In this document: in pieces, positions 1-8,064 of the stretch
How positions within the stretch are numbered: position 1 is the stretch's first letter
Layout of the letters: each line of letters starts with the position of its first letter
Assembly: GCF_003693265.1 (NCBI RefSeq)
Contig: NZ_RDRE01000010.1
Span: 27,810 to 91,809, forward strand
DNA length: 64,000 nucleotides
Source: Corynebacterium gottingense
GTDB taxonomy: Bacteria > Actinomycetota > Actinomycetes > Mycobacteriales > Mycobacteriaceae
Reading direction: 5' to 3'
Notes under the pieces: generated by a model
Told to the model about the DNA's origin: nothing
Database searches by the model: none
What the model saw: the letters and a program-made list of their open reading frames with translations, nothing else
Made by a program: the position numbers and the translations under genes

Positions 1-1334
1 TATATATGGTCGGCGGGCCGGTGCGCGATGCGATGCTGGGCAAGCTCGGGCACGACCTCGACTTCACCACTTCCGCGCGGCCGGAGGTGACGCAGGAGAT
101 CCTTAGCGAGTGGGGCGAAAACACGTGGGACGCGGGCATCGAGTTTGGCACCGTCGCCGCGGTGAAGCACGGCAAGCAGGTCGAGATCACGACGTTCCGC
201 GCCGATCTGTACGACGGCGTGACGCGCAACCCCGAGGTCACCTTCGGCGACACGCTCGAGGGCGACCTGGTCAGGCGCGATTTCGCCTGCAACGCGATGG
301 CGATCGAGCTTTCGCTTGTCGACGCCACCCTCACCCCCACCTTCCACGATCCCGTCGGCGGACTCGACGATCTGCTCGCGCGACGGCTCGACACGCCCCA
401 GGCGCCGGAGATCTCGTTCCGGGACGATCCCCTGCGCATGCTGCGCGCCGCCCGCTTCGTCTCCCAGCTCGGTTTCGAGGTCGCGCCGCGCGTGTTCGAC
501 GCGATGAGCGCAATGGCCGGCGAAATCGGCCGCATCACCGTCGAGCGCGTGCAAGCGGAGCTGGACAAGCTCATGCTGGGTGCGCGCCCCTGGGAGGGCA
601 TCGATCTGCTCGTGCAGACCGGACTGGCCGACCATGTGCTGCCGGAGATTCCAGCACTGCAGCTGGAGCAGGACGAGCACATGCAGCACAAAGACGTGTA
701 CCGCCACTCGCTGACGGTGCTGCGGCAGGCGACCGAGCTGGAGGACGAGGGCCCGGACCTGAAGCTGCGGTGGGCGGCGCTCATGCACGACATTGGCAAG
801 CCGGATACCCGCGCGGCCAAGGAGGGCGGCGGCGTAAGCTTCCACCACCACGAGGTGGTCGGGGCAAAGATGACGCGCAAACGCATGCGGAAGCTGAAGT
901 ACCCGAAGCACGTGATCGAGGATGTAGGCCAGCTTGTGTACCTGCACATGCGTTTCCACGGCTTCGGCGAGGGCCAGTGGACCGACTCGGCGGTGCGCCG
1001 CTACGTCACCGACGCCGGCGACCTCCTCCCCCGCTTGCACAAACTCGTGCGCGCTGATTGCACCACGAGGAATCCAAAGAAGGCACGCCGCCTGCAGCGC
1101 ACTTATGATCATTTGGAAGAGCGCATCGCGGACATCGCGGCCAAGGAGGACCTCGCCCGTGTGCGCCCTGACCTTGACGGCAACGAGATCATGCAGATTC
1201 TCGGGCTCGAGCCGGGCCCCCAGGTGGGTAAGGCGTGGAAGTACATGAAGGAACTGCGACTCGAGCGCGGCGAGCTCGACCACGACGAGGCGGTCGCGGA
1301 ACTCAAGGCGTGGTGGGCGTCGCAAAGCGAATAG
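1..1334 (+). CDS. cca: CCA tRNA nucleotidyltransferase, 5' end outside window
   Basis: The enzyme adds or repairs the 3' CCA end of tRNAs from CTP and ATP in the cytoplasm. The frame is already open at the left edge. The first Met visible lies inside the nucleotidyltransferase signature VGGPVRDAMLG (the GG-x-V-R-D loop), so the real start is outside the window and a short N-terminal piece is missing. The second conserved block (RRDFACNAMA) and the DDPLRMLRAARF block follow in the first 150 residues. An HD domain lies downstream (HKDVYRHS near residue 227, LMHDIGKP near 260). In C. glutamicum, from memory, this gene is close to the parAB/oriC region, which fits the parS sites found here. The azlC gene starts 39 nt after the stop. 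The family call is secure; only the N-terminus is unknown. Confidence 0.95.
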   Translation, partial: YMVGGPVRDAMLGKLGHDLDFTTSARPEVTQEILSEWGENTWDAGIEFGTVAAVKHGKQVEITTFRADLYDGVTRNPEVTFGDTLEGDLVRRDFACNAMAIELSLVDATLTPTFHDPVGGLDDLLARRLDTPQAPEISFRDDPLRMLRAARFVSQLGFEVAPRVFDAMSAMAGEIGRITVERVQAELDKLMLGARPWEGIDLLVQTGLADHVLPEIPALQLEQDEHMQHKDVYRHSLTVLRQATELEDEGPDLKLRWAALMHDIGKPDTRAAKEGGGVSFHHHEVVGAKMTRKRMRKLKYPKHVIEDVGQLVYLHMRFHGFGEGQWTDSAVRRYVTDAGDLLPRLHKLVRADCTTRNPKKARRLQRTYDHLEERIADIAAKEDLARVRPDLDGNEIMQILGLEPGPQVGKAWKYMKELRLERGELDHDEAVAELKAWWASQSE

Positions 1335-1373
1335 CGGGCTGACCCGGCCCGCGGGAGGGCAGGTGGAGCAACA

Positions 1374-2090
1374 TTGCATGTTTCACGTGAAACATTGGAT
1401 GAAGTCCGCGCGGGCATCAAGGACACGTGGCTGGTGGGGCTGGGGTTGATTCCTCTCGGACTTGCCTTCGGTCTGTTGATGACCCAAGCCGGATACGCCT
1501 GGTGGTGGACGCCCATCTTCTCAACGGTGATCTACGCCAAATCTCTGGAGTTCCTCGCCATCAACATGGTCGCTGCTGGCATCGGTCCCCTCTCGGCTGC
1601 GGTGACCGGGTTCATGGTGAACTTCCGCCACATTTTTTACGGTCTCACCTACCCCCGCCACCTCATCCGCTCGTGGTGGGGCCGCCGCTACCCCGCGTAC
1701 GCGCTTACCGACGAGACCTACGCCATCGTCTCCGCCCGCGGCCCCAACGCCCCGGTGAGCGGTCCCCGGCTGCTAACCATCCAGGTGGTGTGCCAGCTAT
1801 TGTGGGTCATCCCCGGGATCATCGGGGCGCTCGCCGGCCAAATCATCCCGCCCGACGTGCAAGGCATGGAGTTCGCGCTCAACGCGCTGTTCATCGTCCT
1901 GGCGTACGAGGCCCTGCAGTCTTCCCGGGACTTCGGGGCCGTCGTGCTTGCAATGGGGATGGGCATTCTGGCGATGGTGCTGGTGCCCTCCTCGATGCTC
2001 ATGGTGTCACTGATTGCGTACTTCCTCCTCTTGCTCGTGCGTTACTGGGTTCCGGCGTTGGACAAGAAACTCACGTGGAGGGTGCGCTAA
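1374..2090 (+). CDS. azlC: AzlC/BrnF-family branched-chain amino acid exporter, large subunit
   Basis: This is the large subunit of the two-component AzlCD (BrnFE) permease, which exports branched-chain amino acids and, in C. glutamicum, methionine. The 238-residue product is hydrophobic, with several membrane segments and the family block FMVNFRHIFYG near residue 85. The start is TTG at 1374, with GGAG five bases upstream. No ATG is available in frame nearby. A perfect parS site (1379-1394) begins in the second codon and encodes the N-terminal V-S-R-E-T. The stop overlaps the start of azlD by one base (TAATG), so the two are co-translated. Specificity is inferred from the family, not shown. 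Confidence 0.9.
   Translation: MHVSRETLDEVRAGIKDTWLVGLGLIPLGLAFGLLMTQAGYAWWWTPIFSTVIYAKSLEFLAINMVAAGIGPLSAAVTGFMVNFRHIFYGLTYPRHLIRSWWGRRYPAYALTDETYAIVSARGPNAPVSGPRLLTIQVVCQLLWVIPGIIGALAGQIIPPDVQGMEFALNALFIVLAYEALQSSRDFGAVVLAMGMGILAMVLVPSSMLMVSLIAYFLLLLVRYWVPALDKKLTWRVR
1379..1394. other. parS: parS (ParB-binding site) 1
   Basis: Perfect 16-bp palindrome TGTTTCACGTGAAACA, matching the conserved bacterial parS consensus. It lies at the very start of azlC and is translated as part of that protein. Confidence 0.93.
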
Positions 2091-2428
2091 TGGGACTGCC
2101 TGTTGGGATTACCGCGTCGATGGTGTGGGCGGTCCTCATCCCAGTCTGTTTCGTCACAGTGGCGTTAAGGGCCCTGCCCTTCTCCTTCCTCAAACTGCTC
2201 AAGGGCAGCCCGTTCATTGAGTTCCTCGGGCTCTACATGCCCGTCGGCGTGATGACGGTCCTCGTGGTGTACACGATTGGCGGCGCATCCTATGCCCCGG
2301 GCGGGGTTGGCGCTGCCCTGATCGCGAGCGTCGCTACGCTTGCGCTCCACGCTTGGCGACGCTCCCCCGGCCTCTCAATCTTCGCCGGCACACTTTTGTA
2401 CATGGCCTTGGTGAACCTGGTGTTCTAG
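2090..2428 (+). CDS. azlD: AzlD/BrnE-family branched-chain amino acid exporter, small subunit
   Basis: This 112-residue membrane protein has about four hydrophobic segments and the family-typical TVALRALPFSFLK near the N-terminus, where AzlD proteins carry a conserved Arg-Ala-Leu-Pro. It forms the exporter with AzlC. The ATG overlaps the azlC stop (TAATG) and has GGAGGG about eight bases upstream inside azlC. A 69-bp palindromic repeat starts 31 bases after the stop. Confidence 0.88.
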   Translation: MGLPVGITASMVWAVLIPVCFVTVALRALPFSFLKLLKGSPFIEFLGLYMPVGVMTVLVVYTIGGASYAPGGVGAALIASVATLALHAWRRSPGLSIFAGTLLYMALVNLVF

Positions 2429-2459
2429 GTTCGGCGGTGTGTTGGGGCCGGGGGCCGGT

Positions 2460-2528
2460 AAATACCGATAGTAAGGCCCCGACAACGCGCTCCTGGGCGG
2501 CGAGAACGGTATCCTCATATCGGTATCT
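2460..2528. repeat. 69-bp palindromic repeat, copy 1 (diverged)
   Basis: The ends are inverted copies of AATACCGATAGTAAG and its complement, with a variable centre (ACAACGCGCTCC). It is the most diverged of four copies (others at 34246, 40941 and 41098), with GGTATCC-TCAT replacing GGTGTCTTAC in the right arm. It lies in the gap between azlD and the next gene. Confidence 0.75.
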
Positions 2529-2667
2529 GAGCGTGCCACGGGCGTAGCGCCGATACAATCCTCCCCCGATGTCCATAGAACTCTGGACAAATACAGAAAC
2601 GTAGCGGTACCCTTGCCCGCAATGCCGACCAAAGGCATGGAATGTGAACCGACACAAGGAGTATCTG

Positions 2668-3087
2668 ATGAAGCGCACCATTGCTGCGGGACTCGCTACC
2701 GCTACCGCCCTCTCCCTCACCGCTGTTCCGGCGCAGGCTGCGGAAGATTCGAACGAATTCATCGAGGGTGTGCGCGAAGCCGTCGAAGGACCGAAGGGCG
2801 TTGTGGAGGATACTCTTCAGGGCGCTGAAGAGGGTGCTCGACAGGGTGTTCAAAAGCGCAAGCTCGACAAGAAGCTCGAGGATGAGGGTTACGGCGCTGC
2901 CCCGAAGACCGACGGTGCGAAGGACATGATCGTCGGATCCGTAGAGCAGGGCTCCAGTGCCGATCAGGCGTACCAGGCTACGCAGGCGGGCTGGATCCTC
3001 ACTTGGGTCGCTGTCGCAGCCGCTGGCCTTGGTGCCATCGGCTTCGTTGCCAACCAGGCGGGTCTGCTGCCGAACATGCCGTTCTAG
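2668..3087 (+). CDS. Small secreted protein with C-terminal membrane anchor
   Basis: The 139-residue product starts at an ATG preceded by AAGGAG six bases upstream; a longer reading from 2644 lacks such a site. A Sec signal peptide (MKRTIAAGLATATALS then AVPAQA, cleavage after AQA) is followed by a charged, Glu/Lys-rich helical region (residues 30-100). One hydrophobic segment (WILTWVAVAAAGLGAIGF) comes near the end, and the tail is LLPNMPF. The layout matches its neighbour at 3407 (signal peptide, charged middle, C-terminal membrane span, Pro-Phe end), so the two are probably diverged duplicates. No function is recognised. A terminator follows at 3126. Confidence 0.75.
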   Translation: MKRTIAAGLATATALSLTAVPAQAAEDSNEFIEGVREAVEGPKGVVEDTLQGAEEGARQGVQKRKLDKKLEDEGYGAAPKTDGAKDMIVGSVEQGSSADQAYQATQAGWILTWVAVAAAGLGAIGFVANQAGLLPNMPF

Positions 3088-3125
3088 TCGCAGCTTTGCC
3101 CTAATTTCCGGGCAGCTCATTCGCA

Positions 3126-3169
3126 CCCCCAGCTAGAGGCTCGTTGAAGTCTCGGTGGCTGGGGGTTTT
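3126..3169 (+). terminator. Rho-independent terminator
   Basis: CCCCCAGCT pairs with GGCTGGGGG across a loop of about 23 nt and is followed by TTTT. It ends the unit starting at 2668 and separates it from the paralogue at 3407. Confidence 0.75.
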
Positions 3170-3406
3170 GCGTGGGTCGGTGTCATCTGTGGGCACGAGG
3201 CAGTACCCCCGAAGTAACGAAAAGTATTTATGAAAATAGAGACAAACGGGGTAACGCTTCGCGCAACCGCTTCGATACGTCAAATAGTAAGCAGCTGCCA
3301 AAGGTTTTTCTGGCAAATGCTTGCGCACCTTGAACAGAACGTTCTCGGTTTAACCCTCATCGAGGTGCGACCCCGCCCCTCGACCCCTACGAGAGAGGAA
3401 CTTCCC

Positions 3407-3847
3407 ATGAAGCGCTCCGCATCCGCTGCACTCGCAGCAGTAACCGCACTGTCCCTCGCCGTCGCTCCGGCGTACGCGCAGGATGACGCCAACGGCCCGA
3501 AGGAGGATCAGGGAGCCTCTTCTTCCCAGGCTGAGGGCAAAGATGGGGAGAAGACCGGCTCCTCCGACATCACCGATGAGGCCGCAAAGAACTACTTCGA
3601 GGCCAACAAGGACAAGGCCACCGGCATCGTCAAGGCGTCTACCGAAGGCAAGGAGGGCGAGTTCAAGGATTTGAACGACGCATTCCTGTCCTCCATCAAG
3701 AGCGACGCGTCCAACGATTGGGCACCTGGCAAGACCGCCAACATCCTGCTCGGCACCGGCATCGGCGCGCTCGTGCTCGGCATCCTGGCTGCCGTCGCTG
3801 CAAGCGGCGCAGTTCCGGGCCTGGGCAACATAAAGCTCCCGTTCTAA
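3407..3847 (+). CDS. Small secreted protein with C-terminal membrane anchor (paralogue)
   Basis: The 146-residue product has a signal peptide (MKRSASAALAAVTALSLAVA then PAYAQ). A low-complexity Ser/Glu/Asp/Lys-rich stretch follows (residues 25-60), then a helical region (EAAKNYFEANKDKATG) and one membrane segment (LLGTGIGALVLGILAAVAA). The tail is GLGNIKLPF. The ATG at 3407 has GAGAGAGGA seven bases upstream; an upstream in-frame ATG at 3230 would hide the signal peptide and was not used. The protein is probably anchored in the membrane or envelope. Function is unknown. A GC-rich hairpin follows at 3878. Confidence 0.75.
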   Translation: MKRSASAALAAVTALSLAVAPAYAQDDANGPKEDQGASSSQAEGKDGEKTGSSDITDEAAKNYFEANKDKATGIVKASTEGKEGEFKDLNDAFLSSIKSDASNDWAPGKTANILLGTGIGALVLGILAAVAASGAVPGLGNIKLPF

Positions 3848-3877
3848 GCTCGAGCGCCTCGTACCGAGGTAGCTTTA

Positions 3878-3922
3878 CGCCCCCGGGCCAACTGTGTGTG
3901 CAGTCGGTCTCGGGGGCGTTGT
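3878..3922 (+). terminator. Probable terminator hairpin
   Basis: CGCCCCCG and CGGGGGCG form a stem with a long loop, followed by TTGTTGTG. The T-run is weak. It lies 30 nt after the stop of the gene at 3407. Confidence 0.5.
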
Positions 3923-4044
3923 TGTGTCAGTGCCACCGGAACAAAAGCAGCTGTCTCTAATGTGCGACGTATATCACTAAATAGAAGGTTGCGTTCCTAA
4001 CCCGGAGCACTTATGCTCGGTACCAGTGGTTGATACAAGGTCGC

Positions 4045-4104
4045 CACGTCGACAACGTGAACTGCCCTGGACAGGGCGGTGGGCTGAACTTGGCCGGACG
4101 GCCA
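4045..4104 (+). promoter_or_regulatory. Three consecutive hairpins in the leader of the AIPR-like gene
   Basis: The 335-base gap between 3848 and 4183 holds a terminator and then three adjacent inverted repeats: CACGT-CGACA-ACGTG (4045-4059), GCCCTG-GA-CAGGGC (4064-4077) and TGGCC-GGAC-GGCCA (4091-4104). They sit 80-140 bases before the start codon. They may be protein-binding sites or a structured 5' leader; the sequence alone cannot decide. Confidence 0.4.
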
Positions 4105-4183
4105 GGTGGATTCCGGAACCTCTGGGGTCGGTGCATACGCATCCAGTCGTGTGTCGAACACCCCAACAGGAAAGGAATCCACC

Positions 4184-5554
4184 ATGTCCGTACCCACGCA
4201 AGACAAAACCGTCACCTTCAAGGTCGAGCTGCGCAATGACGCCAACGTCGGCCCGCTCTACCGCATCAGCGGCGCGGTGAAGATCAAGAATCTGGTCGAC
4301 CTCATCAGCATCGAGGATCTGACGGCAAACCCCCGTCGTCCGAAGCGCACGACGATCACTGAGGACATCATGCAGACGATCCAGACCGCGCCGGAGATGC
4401 TTCCCTTCTACTCCAAAGGCATCCTGATCGGATCCTCGGACGTGGTCGAGCGCGATCGCGACCGCTTCCAGCTCCACTTCGCCGACCCGGACCGCGAAGG
4501 CGTCCTCGACGGCGGCCACAACCTGATGGCTATCGCGCTGGTACTCCTCGGCGAGGTCGGCGTGAGCGAGAAGGCGCTGCGGAAGGTGAAGTTCTGGGAC
4601 CAGCTCAAGGAAGCCTGGGCTGAGAACACGACTGCGCTCAAGGCGCTGCGCCAGGACACCTCCCCCACCCTCGACGCGCTCGTCCCGCTCGAGATCATCG
4701 CTCCCCTCGCGGGCCCGGAGGCCGGCGACGGCCTCGCCGAGTTCAACAACCTCATCATGGGCATCTGCGCGAACCGCAACCAGAACGCGCAGTTGGCCGC
4801 CGACGCGATCGCGAACAAGAGCGGCGTCTTCGACTTCCTCAAGGAGTCCATGCCCGCCGAGCTGGCCGACCAGGTCACGTGGAGCACCAACGACAACAAG
4901 CGGATTGACCCCCGCATGCTCGTCTCGCTGCTGTGGGTGTCGCTGGGCAAGGTGCCGACGCTTGGCAACTACGGCATCAAACCCATCACGCCAACCTCCG
5001 CGTACTCCAGCAAGGCGGCCTCGCTGCAGCGATTCACCGACCTGGTCGAGGCGGACGGTGCGGCCGAGAAGACAGACGACGGGAAGAGCTACGTGGTGCT
5101 CGATGGCTACATCGCGTCGGCCTTCGAGATGATCGTTGACATCCTCAATTGCTACGACTACATCTACACCGGCTTCAAGGACGCCTATAACGAGAACGGT
5201 GGGTCTTTCGGTCGCATCGGCGCGGTGAAGAAGACGTCGAAGGGCGCGAACCGCACCTTGGTCACCAACCAGCTTGTCGAGCACGAGGTGCCGCCGGCCG
5301 GCTACCTCATCCCGCTCCTGTTCAGCATTCAGGCGCTGATCAAAGACGACGCCGAGGCCGGACGCCTCACCTGGCACAAGCCGCCGCTGGAGTTCCTGCA
5401 GGCGCCGGGCAACCTGACCAAGCTCGTCGGCGCGCTGAAGCCGATCATTGAAATGGCGAATTGGAACCCGCAGACCGTCGGCAAGAACTCAGCCTCATAC
5501 GAGGTCACCTACGCCAAGCTCAGGGAGCTGCTTTTCGACGACCTGCTCGGGTAG
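4184..5554 (+). CDS. AIPR-like (abortive-infection phage resistance) family protein
   Basis: The 456-residue product has no signal peptide or membrane span. The block FYSKGILIGSSDV (near residue 70) followed by VLDGGHNLMAIAL (D109-G-G-H112) resembles the Asn-x-Gly-Ile and Asp-Gly-x-His/Gln core of AIPR-family abortive-infection proteins. The rest is not recognised. The start is an ATG with AGGAAAGGA eight bases upstream, which makes the in-frame extension to 4106 unnecessary. It stands alone: upstream is a terminator and three hairpins, and downstream is a convergent gene six bases away. A role in phage defence is inferred from the family resemblance; it could be another DGQHR-like protein. 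Confidence 0.5.
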   Translation: MSVPTQDKTVTFKVELRNDANVGPLYRISGAVKIKNLVDLISIEDLTANPRRPKRTTITEDIMQTIQTAPEMLPFYSKGILIGSSDVVERDRDRFQLHFADPDREGVLDGGHNLMAIALVLLGEVGVSEKALRKVKFWDQLKEAWAENTTALKALRQDTSPTLDALVPLEIIAPLAGPEAGDGLAEFNNLIMGICANRNQNAQLAADAIANKSGVFDFLKESMPAELADQVTWSTNDNKRIDPRMLVSLLWVSLGKVPTLGNYGIKPITPTSAYSSKAASLQRFTDLVEADGAAEKTDDGKSYVVLDGYIASAFEMIVDILNCYDYIYTGFKDAYNENGGSFGRIGAVKKTSKGANRTLVTNQLVEHEVPPAGYLIPLLFSIQALIKDDAEAGRLTWHKPPLEFLQAPGNLTKLVGALKPIIEMANWNPQTVGKNSASYEVTYAKLRELLFDDLLG

Positions 5555-5559
5555 CTCCC

Positions 5560-5880
5560 CTACCCGATCTCCGGGAACTTCACCTTCGCCTCGCCCCAGA
5601 GCCCCTCGAACTCCATCCGGGTCAGGCGGGTGGAGGTGATGCCCTCCAGCGCGTCGTAGGAGTCGGGGTGCGGGACCGCGCCCATCGGCTCGTTCGCCTG
5701 GCCGATGACGCGCCCCTCCGCGTACACGCCGGTGATGGTCTCGTTCGGGTCGAGCTCGATCATGCGGACCATGGTGCAGCGGTCGCTCGAGATCTCCTCC
5801 AGCTCCGCAATGTTGAGCAGCTCTCCCCCGAGCTCCGGGACCTGGTAGTGGATGCGCACGTAATGTTTCACGTGAAACAT
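5560..5880 (-). CDS. Hypothetical protein, start region formed by a parS site
   Basis: This soluble protein of up to 106 residues has no recognised domain and is acidic, with a predicted beta-rich N-terminus (YVRIHYQVPEL). Taken from the ATG at 5880 it begins M-F-H-V-K-H, which is simply the translated parS palindrome. The Shine-Dalgarno sequence AGAAGGAG directly abuts that ATG. The in-frame GTG at 5871, nine bases from the SD, is therefore at least as likely a start; ATG 5880 is kept here as the longest reading. It lies 6 bases downstream of the SBF-like transporter and probably shares its transcript. Confidence 0.65.
   Translation of the reverse strand: MFHVKHYVRIHYQVPELGGELLNIAELEEISSDRCTMVRMIELDPNETITGVYAEGRVIGQANEPMGAVPHPDSYDALEGITSTRLTRMEFEGLWGEAKVKFPEIG
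5864..5879. other. parS: parS (ParB-binding site) 2
   Basis: Perfect TGTTTCACGTGAAACA at the 5' end of the small gene at 5560-5880, just upstream of or overlapping its start codon. Confidence 0.93.
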
Positions 5881-5886
5881 CTCCTT

Positions 5887-6861
5887 CTAGTGTTGCGATT
5901 CGTCTGCACCAGCGTAACGCGAGACGTACGAGGAGCAGATCACCAGCTGCGTCATGTGATAGATCATGAGCGGAATTATGAGGGTGCCCAGGGTCGCCCC
6001 GACAAACATCACCGAGGCCATGGGCAGGCCCGTAGCCAACGACTTCTGCGTCCCGCACTGCTGGATGGCCACGGTGTCCGCGCGGTTGAACCCGAGCTTG
6101 CCCGGCACCCAGCCCGTCACCCACAGCATCGCCACGACGAGGGCCGCCGCAAGCACGATGAGAAACAGAATCTGCCACAGCGGCAGCTGTGTCCACACTC
6201 CGGCGACAACGCCCTGGGAGAACGCCGAGTAGACGACCATCCAGATTGACCCTCGGTCCACGATCTTGGTCGTCTTAGACGCGGCAATCTCGCGGACCGG
6301 GGGCAGGAAGTTGTGGGCCAATTGGCCGAGGAGGAACGGGAGGAGGAGTTGGATGGAGATGTCGAGGAAGACGGAGGCGTCGATAAGCACTCCCCCGCTC
6401 GAGCGCATGAGCAGCATGGCGAGGAGCGGGGTGGCGACCACGCCGACGAGCGATGAGAGGCTCGCGGCGACGACCGCGCCGCTGACGTTGCCGCGCGCGA
6501 TGCCGGTGAGCGCGACGGAGGATTGGACTGTCGACGGGACGAGCGTGAGAAAGAGGATGCCCTGGTAGAGCTCCGGCGAGACGACCGCGGACAGCGGGCG
6601 AAGGAGAATGCCGATGAGCGGGTACACGACGAACGTGCACGCGAGGATGGCTGCATGAAGCCTCCAGTGGGTCAGGCCGTTGAGGGCCTCGCGGGTGGAG
6701 AGGCGCGCGCCGTAGAGGAAGAAGAGGAGCGCGATCGCGAGCTTGACCGCGACGCTGAATCCGTCGGCGAATGCGCCCCGCGCGGGCAGGACGAACGCGA
6801 TGAGGGCCGAGACGATGATGCCGGCGACCAGGGGGTCGATGCGGGTGAGGAAGTTTGGCAT
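5887..6861 (-). CDS. Bile acid:sodium symporter-like (SBF-like) transporter
   Basis: The 324-residue integral membrane protein has about ten hydrophobic segments throughout. The blocks LALLFFLYGARLSTREA, TLVPSTVQSSVALT and FNRADTVAIQQCGTQKSLATGLP are typical of the SBF-like family of sodium-coupled organic anion transporters (YfeH/SBF_like group). The substrate cannot be inferred. The start at 6861 is divergent from the oxidoreductase at 6885 with only 23 bases between, so the two promoters must overlap each other or the coding regions. The 106-aa gene follows six bases after the stop. Confidence 0.8.
   Translation of the reverse strand: MPNFLTRIDPLVAGIIVSALIAFVLPARGAFADGFSVAVKLAIALLFFLYGARLSTREALNGLTHWRLHAAILACTFVVYPLIGILLRPLSAVVSPELYQGILFLTLVPSTVQSSVALTGIARGNVSGAVVAASLSSLVGVVATPLLAMLLMRSSGGVLIDASVFLDISIQLLLPFLLGQLAHNFLPPVREIAASKTTKIVDRGSIWMVVYSAFSQGVVAGVWTQLPLWQILFLIVLAAALVVAMLWVTGWVPGKLGFNRADTVAIQQCGTQKSLATGLPMASVMFVGATLGTLIIPLMIYHMTQLVICSSYVSRYAGADESQH
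6376..6388 (-). repeat. 13-bp motif GCTTATCGACGCC
   Basis: Exact copy on the minus strand inside the SBF-like gene, where it encodes Leu-Ile-Asp-Ala. Confidence 0.6.
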
Positions 6862-6884
6862 GGTTGAAGTCTATGCTGGGGCGC

Positions 6885-7985
6885 ATGCGATTGAGCGACA
6901 CATTGACACTCCGCGACCTGGAAATCCGCAACCGCATTTGGCTGCCGCCGATGTGCCAATACCAGGCGAGCGGGCGCGACGGCATCCCGCGGTCCTGGCA
7001 CATGGTGCACTACGGAGCGCGCGCCGCAGGCGGCTTCGGGCTCATCATCGCGGAAGCCTCCGGCGTGGTACCCGAGGGGCGCATCTCCCCGTTCTGCGCG
7101 GGTATTTGGTCTGACGAGCACGCGAAGGCCTGGGCGCCGATCGTGGACTTCGTGCACGAGATGGGCGCGGCGATGGGTATCCAGCTGGGCCACGCGGGCC
7201 GGAAGGCGTCGACCTACCCCATGCTGCCCGACAACAAGGGTCGCGGGACGGTGCCGCCGGAGGAGGGTGGCTGGGAAACGCTCGGCCCGAGCGCGATCGC
7301 TGCGGACGGGCAGGCCGTCCCCCGCGCGATGACGCTGGAGGAAATTCGCGCCGTGCCCGGCCAGTTCACCCAGGCCGCGAAGCACGCTGTTGACGCCGGG
7401 TTCGACCTCGTGGAGATCCACGGCGCGCACGGTTACCTGCTCCACCAGTTCCTCTCCCCGATGTCCAACGAGCGCGACGACGAGTACGGCGGCGACTTCG
7501 ACGGCCGCACCCGCCTCCTGCGGGAGGTCGTCGACGCCGTCCGCGCGGCCATCCCCGAGGGCATGCCGCTGCTCGTGCGCCTCTCCGCCACCGACTGGGT
7601 CGAGCCCGACGGCTGGCGCGCGGCGGACTCGGAGCGCCTCGCTCCCCTGCTCGCCGAGGCAGGCGTGGACCTCATCGACGTCTCCACCGGCGGCAACGTC
7701 CCGGCCGACATCCCCGCTGCGCCCGGGTACCAGGTCGACTTCGCCCGCCGCGTCCGCGAGGCCTCCGGACTCCCCACCGCCGCGGTGGGCATGCTTGTCG
7801 ACGCCACCCAGACCCAAGCCATCCTCGACCGCGAAGAGGCTGACGCGGTCCTCATCGGTCGCGCGGCGTTGCGCAATGCCGGGTGGGCCATCGACGCGCT
7901 GCGGGAACTCGGTGCGGTGCCGGCGGAACTGCCGTACCCGGATTCGTACTTCCGCGGATGGGACCGCGCGGCGCTGCAGGAGTAG
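6885..7985 (+). CDS. NADH:flavin oxidoreductase, old yellow enzyme (YqjM-like) family
   Basis: The 366-residue FMN-dependent TIM-barrel enzyme probably reduces activated C=C bonds with NAD(P)H. Family blocks are present in order: the N-terminal NRIWLPPMCQYQA with the Cys of the YqjM subgroup, IQLGHAGRKAS, the substrate-binding pair EIHGAHGYLLHQFLSP, and the C-terminal flavin site TAAVGML then DAVLIGRAALRN. The ATG at 6885 gives the normal N-terminus (MRLSDTLTLRDLEIRNR); further in-frame Mets at 6855 and 6873 lie in or before the divergent promoter region. The natural substrate is unknown. Confidence 0.9.
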   Translation: MRLSDTLTLRDLEIRNRIWLPPMCQYQASGRDGIPRSWHMVHYGARAAGGFGLIIAEASGVVPEGRISPFCAGIWSDEHAKAWAPIVDFVHEMGAAMGIQLGHAGRKASTYPMLPDNKGRGTVPPEEGGWETLGPSAIAADGQAVPRAMTLEEIRAVPGQFTQAAKHAVDAGFDLVEIHGAHGYLLHQFLSPMSNERDDEYGGDFDGRTRLLREVVDAVRAAIPEGMPLLVRLSATDWVEPDGWRAADSERLAPLLAEAGVDLIDVSTGGNVPADIPAAPGYQVDFARRVREASGLPTAAVGMLVDATQTQAILDREEADAVLIGRAALRNAGWAIDALRELGAVPAELPYPDSYFRGWDRAALQE

Positions 7986-8005
7986 GTGCGGCGCGATAGT
8001 TGTGA

Positions 8006-8037
8006 CCCCCAACGATTGGAATGCCAACCATTGGGGG
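8006..8037. terminator. Probable bidirectional terminator between convergent genes
   Basis: CCCCCAACGATTGG and CCAACCATTGGGGG form an almost complete 14-bp stem between the stops of the converging oxidoreductase and Rieske genes. There is no T-run, so an operator is an alternative. Confidence 0.5.
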
Positions 8038-8064
8038 TAGCCGTAATGGAGTATCTGGGTGAAG

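Noticed and set aside
1335..1353. GCGGGC-N7-GCCCGC hairpin as terminator of cca
   Set aside because: Short stem with no T-run, directly before the azlC ribosome site; likely composition.
3230..3847. 205-codon start for the small exported protein at 3407
   Set aside because: The upstream ATG has no ribosome site and would bury the signal peptide; ATG 3407 has GAGAGAGGA at good spacing.
5560..5880. M-F-H-V-K-H and V-S-R-E-T as a shared protein motif
   Set aside because: They are translations of the parS palindrome in different frames, not a protein family feature.
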